DNA of 16,035 nt from an uncultured Bacteroidota bacterium (lineage in GTDB: Bacteria > Bacteroidota > Bacteroidia > Bacteroidales > CAIWKO01): contig CALGYY010000140.1 of assembly GCA_937934705.1 (NCBI GenBank), forward strand, positions 1 to 16,035, given 5' to 3'. The translations under genes were made by a program, and so were the position numbers. This document shows, piece by piece, positions 14,150 to 16,035 of this stretch. Position 1 is the stretch's first letter, and every line of letters begins with the position of its first letter. Under the pieces are notes generated by a model. The model was not told the origin of the DNA. It saw nothing but the letters and a program-made list of their open reading frames with translations, and did not search any database.

Positions 14150-15553
14150 ATGTTTATCTTAATGGTCGTCGTTTTTGTCCTGGGGTATCTGGCCATCGCG
14201 CTGGAACATCCCCTGAAAGTCGATAAGGCTGCATCAGCTTTGTTGATTGGTGTGCTGACCTGGGTGCTTTACATGACAGGTAGTTTTGATATCCTGATGT
14301 CCGGTGTCAGTCCGGCATGGAATGAATTCGCCGCAGCGAATCCTGAGCATGCAAACAAAGAAGGGATGATGCATTTCATCACCCACAACCAGTTGCTGGA
14401 ACATCTTGGAGAGATCTCTGAGATACTGTTCTTTCTTCTCGGTGCGATGACAATTGTTGAGATCGTTGACCGTCACGGCGGATTTACCATCATCACGGAT
14501 AAAATCAAAACCACCAAAAAGGTCAACCTGCTTTGGATCATTTCGTTCATCACCTTCTTTATGTCAGCCGCATTGGATAACCTCACCACAACAATTGTTA
14601 TGGTAGCTCTTCTGAGAAAATTGATCCAGGACAAAGAGACCCGTTGGTTTTTTGCCAGTATGGTGGTTTTGGCTGCAAATGCCGGAGGCGCATGGTCACC
14701 TATCGGTGATGTCACAACGATTATGCTGTGGATCGGAGGCCAGGTGACTGCCGGTCAGATTATTATGATGGTATTCCTGCCCAGTCTGGTATGTCTGGTT
14801 GTCCCTTTAATTGTGCTATCCTTTACCATGAAGGGTCAGGTTCAAAGACCATCGTCTGTGGATCATTCAGATTCTACCCACGCTCCTGTGGATACGTCCA
14901 AACGTCTGAAGGTATTTATTCTTCTCCTCGGGGTTGGAGCCTTACTTTTTGTACCCGTATTTAAAACACTTACCCATCTGCCACCCTACCTGGGAATGCT
15001 GTTCGGACTGAGTATTCTGTGGATCACCACCGAGTTGCTTCACCGGGCAAGGAAAGAAAAGAAACGGCCGAACCTCCAGGTGACCAGTATCCTTACACGA
15101 ATTGACACCCCGACGATTCTTTTCTTCCTGGGGATTCTGCTGGCAGTGGCCAGTCTGCAGTCCGCCGGTCAGTTGCGCATCCTTGCCGAGGCACTGGATA
15201 ACAGTCTGGGAAACATCTTCCTGATCGATCTGGCCATTGGTATTCTGTCGTCTGTGGTAGACAATGTCCCGCTGGTGGCTGGTGCCATGGGTATGTACCC
15301 GATTGAAGCTGCCGGTGCCACAGGGTATGCCGCGAATTTTGTACAGGACGGACTCTTCTGGGAGTTCCTGGCCTATTGCGCCGGTACAGGCGGAAGCATC
15401 CTCATTATCGGCTCAGCTGCAGGTGTTGCTGCCATGGGCATGGAAAAGATCGACTTCATCTGGTACCTGAAGCGTATCAGTTTGCTGGCGCTGATCGGTT
15501 ATCTGGCCGGTGCGGCAACCTATTATGGTCAGGCCATGTTGGTGCATTTTTAA
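14150..15553 (+). CDS. nhaD: NhaD-type Na+/H+ antiporter
   Basis: A 467-residue polytopic inner-membrane protein of the ion transporter superfamily, expected to exchange cytoplasmic Na+ (or Li+) for external H+. The pseudo-repeat motifs that bind ions in this superfamily are both present. Repeat 1 has SAALDNLTTTIVMVALL (D143, N144) and NAGGAWSPIGDVTT (N177, D187). Repeat 2 has SVVDNVPLV (D371, N372) and GTGGSILIIGSAAGV. A large number of hydrophobic segments spans the protein, with a charged cytoplasmic loop near 225-255 rich in S, D, H and K. The N-terminus MFILMVVVFVLGYLAIALEHP matches the usual start of NhaD. Length is typical. It has its own terminator, and the preceding gene is divergent, so it is a single-gene transcription unit. 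Arsenite (ArsB) transport is the nearest alternative but less likely given the motif set. Confidence 0.93.
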   Translation: MFILMVVVFVLGYLAIALEHPLKVDKAASALLIGVLTWVLYMTGSFDILMSGVSPAWNEFAAANPEHANKEGMMHFITHNQLLEHLGEISEILFFLLGAMTIVEIVDRHGGFTIITDKIKTTKKVNLLWIISFITFFMSAALDNLTTTIVMVALLRKLIQDKETRWFFASMVVLAANAGGAWSPIGDVTTIMLWIGGQVTAGQIIMMVFLPSLVCLVVPLIVLSFTMKGQVQRPSSVDHSDSTHAPVDTSKRLKVFILLLGVGALLFVPVFKTLTHLPPYLGMLFGLSILWITTELLHRARKEKKRPNLQVTSILTRIDTPTILFFLGILLAVASLQSAGQLRILAEALDNSLGNIFLIDLAIGILSSVVDNVPLVAGAMGMYPIEAAGATGYAANFVQDGLFWEFLAYCAGTGGSILIIGSAAGVAAMGMEKIDFIWYLKRISLLALIGYLAGAATYYGQAMLVHF

Positions 15554-15570
15554 TCCTTTTCGGATAACAG

Positions 15571-15605
15571 AAAGGGGTGCGCTGATTCAGCCACCCCTTT
15601 TTTTT
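15571..15605 (+). terminator. rho-independent terminator after nhaD
   Basis: A 9-bp stem AAAGGGGTG/CACCCCTTT (15571-15579 with 15592-15600) is extended inward by GCT/AGC with one bulged C. It lies 17 bases after the nhaD stop and runs into eight T residues (15598-15605). On the minus strand the following bases are only moderately T-rich, so it is at best weakly bidirectional for the converging permease. Confidence 0.92.
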
Positions 15606-15635
15606 GACCCAACCGGCTTTAACCAGAATTGCGGT

Positions 15636-16035
15636 TTAATCCGGATTATTTTCATTCTGCAGTCCAGCCGCTTCCTGTGCTTTTTTAGCTACATGACAGC
15701 CTTCAACTTTGCACTGATCTGCGGGTTCTGTGTGTTTCTTATTGGATCCCGGATGCCATCCCCAGATAAAGAAAAGGATGAAAAACCCTACGACATATGC
15801 AAGGGCTACATGCCAGCCTTTCTTCAGCCAGAGACCAACATTCCGTCCTTCAGGAAATTTGTTGGTCAGTGCGACACCTGCTGAAGAGCCGAACCAGATC
15901 ATAGAACCGCCAAAGCCGACGGTATAAGCCAGCATTCCCCAGTCATAATGCCCCTGATCAAGACAAAGCTTGGTCAGAGGGATGTTATCGAATACTGCAC
16001 TGACAAATCCAAGAATGAATGCAGTCACCCAGGAC
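15636..16035 (-). CDS. C-terminal part of an NhaD/ArsB-superfamily permease (5' end beyond window)
   Basis: Only the last ~132 residues lie in the window. The reading frame is open to the edge, beginning within ...SWVTAFILGFVSAVFDNIPLT, so no start is annotated. The DN-containing helix (SAVFDNIPLTK) and the Gly-rich helix YTVGFGGSMIWFGSSAGVAL correspond to the second ion-binding repeat of ion-transporter superfamily permeases. The final helix WHVALAYVVGFFILFFIWGW ends the membrane part. A charged ~35-residue tail with two cysteines (DQCKVEGCHV) follows, unusual for this family. It resembles Bacteroidota proteins annotated as sodium:proton antiporters or citrate/arsenite-type permeases; substrate cannot be assigned from this piece. 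It converges with nhaD, 82 bases between stops. Confidence 0.85.
   Translation of the reverse strand, partial: SWVTAFILGFVSAVFDNIPLTKLCLDQGHYDWGMLAYTVGFGGSMIWFGSSAGVALTNKFPEGRNVGLWLKKGWHVALAYVVGFFILFFIWGWHPGSNKKHTEPADQCKVEGCHVAKKAQEAAGLQNENNPD

Noticed and set aside
15690..15720. CKVEGCH in the permease tail as a covalent heme-binding site.
   Set aside because: Spacing is C-x4-C-H rather than C-x2-C-H, it is single, and the protein is a membrane carrier with no other cytochrome feature.
1..16035. CRISPR arrays, tRNA/rRNA genes, insertion sequences, toxin-antitoxin or defence genes.
   Set aside because: None of the expected repeats, folds, terminal inverted repeats or protein motifs was found on either strand.

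Overview
The window looks like one end of a contig from a Bacteroidota genome, probably a Bacteroidales-like or related environmental lineage. The evidence is a secreted protein ending in a type IX secretion system (T9SS) C-terminal sorting domain, several TAnnTTTG promoter-like boxes, TonB proteins with the Bacteroidota N-terminal motif, and mostly weak Shine-Dalgarno signals. The first 40 bases are not genomic. They match an Illumina TruSeq/NEBNext index-27 read-2 adapter, so the contig starts inside a truncated gene whose last codons and stop are artefactual.

Layout. From left to right: (1) adapter at 1-40; (2) a 3'-truncated PlsC-like acyltransferase on the minus strand; (3) diverging from it, a 1095-residue T9SS-secreted multidomain protein closed by a strong terminator; (4) on the plus strand, an ABC-F ATPase and a TonB-family protein; (5) on the minus strand, a long compact run from 13852 down to 7155: exbB, exbD, tonB, folC, a DUF7033-type polysaccharide deacetylase, a FemAB-like GNAT protein, upp and a small four-helix membrane protein; (6) diverging from exbB across 297 bases, an NhaD-type Na+/H+ antiporter with its own terminator; (7) at the right edge, converging on it, the C-terminal part of a second NhaD/ArsB-superfamily permease that runs off the window.

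How the genes fit together. The exbB-exbD-tonB set makes an inner-membrane motor that energises outer-membrane TonB-dependent transporters; a second TonB-like protein lies in the ABC-F region. folC starts with TTG overlapping the tonB stop (TTGA), and the GNAT gene starts with ATG overlapping the deacetylase stop (ATGA). Both overlaps suggest translational coupling inside the minus-strand run. upp (pyrimidine salvage) is the only gene with a clear AGGAGG ribosome binding site. The two ion-transporter-superfamily permeases suggest sodium or anion homeostasis.

I see no mobile element, CRISPR array, tRNA, rRNA, phage or recognised defence genes. Most of the window is core or housekeeping Bacteroidota content. 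The least understood items are the deacetylase/GNAT pair, the small membrane protein after upp, the substrate and role of the T9SS cargo, and the partial permease with a cysteine-containing tail.
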